Shown here piece after piece: positions 43,340 through 43,911 of a stretch of 43,911 bases of DNA. The position numbers were made by a program, and so were the translations under genes. Position 1 is the stretch's first letter, and each line of letters begins with the position of its first letter. The stretch comes from Limnothrix sp. RL_2_0 (lineage in GTDB: Bacteria > Cyanobacteriota > Cyanobacteriia > Cyanobacteriales > MRBY01): NCBI GenBank assembly GCA_012033055.1, contig JAAUPR010000005.1, positions 6,973 to 50,883 of the forward strand. Direction: 5' to 3'. Under the pieces are notes generated by a model. That model had not been told where the DNA came from. It searched no databases and saw only the letters and a program-made list of their open reading frames with translations.

Positions 43340-43711
43340 TCAAAGATTAGCTTCTGCAAAATCCAGCATTTCTTGAGCTTGAACAATAGTTTCTTGAGCA
43401 TTTTCTGAAGTGATTTCTAGCTCGACACCATAATCTGCATCTTTTCTCGCCTTTTCCGCAGTGATTAAATATCGATGGAATTGTTTGGGAACCCGTCCAG
43501 TTTTTGCAAAGTTTTTCCCAAACGCCCCAATTACAGCCGAATGCTTCCCGAAAGATAAGCCGTCGCCTTCTAGAAATGCAGATGCCACATAAAATATTGT
43601 GTAATAGGCTCTGGACAGTGCGAACTCAGGAAAGCCAGATTCTTTATTTTGTCGTGCAACAAGTAGACTTCTTTTCGCCTTTTCAAGATACTGAGCTTGA
43701 GTCCGATTCAT
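43340..43711 (-). CDS. HEPN-domain toxin of a HEPN/MNT pair
   Basis: The 123-residue helical protein matches the HEPN fold (YLEKAKRSLLVARQNKESGF, then ALSRAYYTIFYVASAFLEGDG and KHSAVIGAF). The conserved R-x4-6-H motif of RNase-type HEPN proteins is not clearly present; the RAYYTIFY helix is typical of the nucleotidyltransferase-linked type. Its ATG overlaps the stop of the upstream MNT gene (ATGA), which shows translational coupling. Such pairs act as toxin-antitoxin modules in which the MNT partner modifies and silences the HEPN toxin. Confidence 0.85.
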   Translation of the reverse strand: MNRTQAQYLEKAKRSLLVARQNKESGFPEFALSRAYYTIFYVASAFLEGDGLSFGKHSAVIGAFGKNFAKTGRVPKQFHRYLITAEKARKDADYGVELEITSENAQETIVQAQEMLDFAEANL

Positions 43712-43911
43712 AATTCAATTCCATCTTTACGGACATTGCGATAAAATCCGCTTTCTGCTAGATTCCATTTTTTTGAAGTGGCAAAACAGCAGCTTAAATA
43801 AAGCTCATAGTCTAGGCAAAGGTCGCTAATAAAACCACTAATTTTTTTTATCTCATCGAAATAGTTAAATGAGTTTTTGAGAACAATCAAAATGTCAACA
43901 TCAGAATCTAT
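43708..43911 (-). CDS. MNT-type nucleotidyltransferase antitoxin (5' end outside window)
   Basis: The frame runs from the window edge to TGA at 43708-43710. The first visible residues, IDSDVDILIVLK, contain the D-x-D motif of the minimal nucleotidyltransferase fold; the GS motif and start are outside. A helical section follows (YFDEIKKISGFISDLCLDY), and the end is KWNLAESGFYRNVRKDGIEL. It partners the HEPN gene, with a four-base overlap. In characterised pairs this enzyme adds AMP to the HEPN toxin. Confidence 0.8.
   Translation of the reverse strand: MDSDVDILIVLKNSFNYFDEIKKISGFISDLCLDYELYLSCCFATSKKWNLAESGFYRNVRKDGIEL

Noticed and set aside
1-43911. Many copies of the palindrome GCGATCGC, sometimes closely spaced, as a possible repeat array
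   Set aside because: These are HIP1 sites, spread throughout cyanobacterial genomes inside and between genes. The spacing is irregular and there are no spacers of a CRISPR type.

Overview
The window looks like a chromosomal segment of a cyanobacterium, probably a unicellular or simple filamentous marine type. The evidence is the very frequent HIP1 octamer GCGATCGC inside and between genes, and a set of genes typical of oxygenic phototrophs: cytochrome c6, a high-light-inducible protein, a Pgr5-like protein, an omega-3 desaturase, Tic20, a COP23-domain protein, a DICT-GAF sensor, a PCP_red protein and glycolate dehydrogenase. A Picosynechococcus/Leptolyngbya-type relative is my guess; I could not search. 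No rRNA, tRNA, CRISPR array, insertion sequence or prophage was seen.

Layout. 1-3.7 kb: the cut end of a DICT-GAF sensor kinase, a secreted acidic protein, DUF427, a TerB-like/Mo-nitrogenase-C protein and an unknown. 3.7-4.5 kb: first copy (A) of a repeated regulatory module, then fcl. 5.5-15.2 kb: housekeeping genes (hemW, PIN/TRAM protein, desB, tic20, COP23, pfkA, a coiled-coil pair, phosphohexomutase). 15.3-21.4 kb: double-cupin protein, module copy B, a lipoprotein, an ABC ATPase, petJ, der and a NUDIX hydrolase. 21.6-25.2 kb: glcD, a B12/iron-type binding protein without a signal peptide, a SWIM-like zinc protein and a UmuD-like protein without catalytic residues. 25.4-26.6 kb: a minus-strand cluster of very small genes (HLIP, Pgr5-like, a 36-residue membrane peptide, DUF4278) containing module copy C. 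26.8-38.5 kb: a 5'-nucleotidase, Uma2 and FolD gene, each split by a one-base frameshift, plus selO, PCP_red, a tandem YHS pair, a CHASE2-GGDEF protein and gltS. 38.6-40.8 kb: a succinyl-CoA-synthetase-like pair whose CoA and phosphate-relay motifs have been replaced. 41-43.9 kb: small genes, a PhoX-like remnant, an antitoxin-like protein and the start of a HEPN/MNT toxin-antitoxin pair.

The most interesting signal is the three-copy minus-strand module at about 4.0-4.35, 16.2-16.43 and 25.6-25.94 kb. Each copy has a CRP-type palindrome (TGTGA-N6-TCAC type) 133-135 bases upstream of a leader core (reverse complement of AAATTGTT), and a second leader copy lies nearer the 3' end. In copies A and C a very short hydrophobic ORF (33 and 36 codons) with a shared pattern (L, C and P at matching positions) sits between the two leaders. 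Copy C is next to pgr5 and the HLIP gene, so a role in light stress or cyclic electron flow is a reasonable hypothesis but is not shown by the sequence.

Several genes are split by single-base differences, three of them in homopolymers (G8, A7, A5), and one is folD, usually an indispensable gene. Sequencing or assembly error should be excluded before calling these pseudogenes.
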